From assembly GCF_000090795.2 (NCBI RefSeq), contig NW_003546253.1, forward strand, positions 316,078 to 380,077: a stretch of 64,000 bases of DNA, written 5' to 3'. How positions within the stretch are numbered: position 1 is the stretch's first letter; each line of letters begins with the position of its first letter. The stretch comes from Amphimedon queenslandica (Eukaryota; Porifera; Demospongiae; Haplosclerida; Niphatidae). The notes beneath the pieces are model-generated. The model was not told where the DNA came from, ran no database searches, and saw nothing but the letters and a program-made list of their open reading frames with translations. Shown here in pieces: positions 56,853 through 64,000 of this stretch. Both the position numbers and the translations under genes were made by a program.

Positions 56853-64000
<7,148 letters not shown>

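Overview
The window is eukaryotic, AT-rich nuclear DNA. It holds 18 protein-coding genes, nearly all split by short GT-AG introns, with gene bodies of 0.3-7 kb and intergenic gaps often under 500 bp. The high gene density, metazoan-only families (AEBP2, PFTAIRE kinase, receptor tyrosine phosphatase with FN3 repeats, CBM21 PP1 targeting subunit, ANK-ZU5 protein) and lineage-specific membrane proteins suggest an early-branching animal. A demosponge such as a haplosclerid (Amphimedon-like) fits best; this is inference from style and content. I see no rRNA or CRISPR array; tRNA genes were not searched systematically.

Layout, left to right: RBM28/Nop4 (+, 5' end outside), erlin (+), ANK-ZU5 protein (-), ANK-coiled-coil protein (+), Cys-rich 7TM protein (+), GMPPA (-), a very long Lys/Asp/Ser-rich protein (+), CDK14/15 PFTAIRE kinase (+), PNPO-like flavoprotein (+), FLAD1 FAD synthase (-), RA-RasGEF (+), ACADSB (-), GINS4/SLD5 (+), PPP1R3-type glycogen-targeting subunit (-), SLC35A2/A3 UDP-sugar transporter (+), HIG1-domain protein (-), AEBP2 (+), and a receptor protein tyrosine phosphatase (-, 5' end outside). 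From about 32 kb onward every gene is opposite in strand to its neighbours, giving a chain of divergent promoters (92-640 bp) and convergent 3' ends.

Most genes are housekeeping and do not form one pathway. Loose themes are nuclear or chromatin work (RBM28, GINS4, AEBP2), flavin metabolism (PNPO-like, FLAD1, ACADSB), sugar-nucleotide and glycogen biology (GMPPA, SLC35A, PPP1R3) and signalling (CDK14, RasGEF, PTPR). The neighbourhoods are probably not operons.

The strongest non-coding signal is a family of about 177-bp tandem repeats. It forms five arrays plus at least four single degenerate copies, each in the intron of a different gene and in both orientations. Its core also occurs inside small elements with CAGGGTTTCC-like ends, which suggests a transposon-derived satellite. 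Two further MITE-like elements sit in introns of the phosphatase gene.
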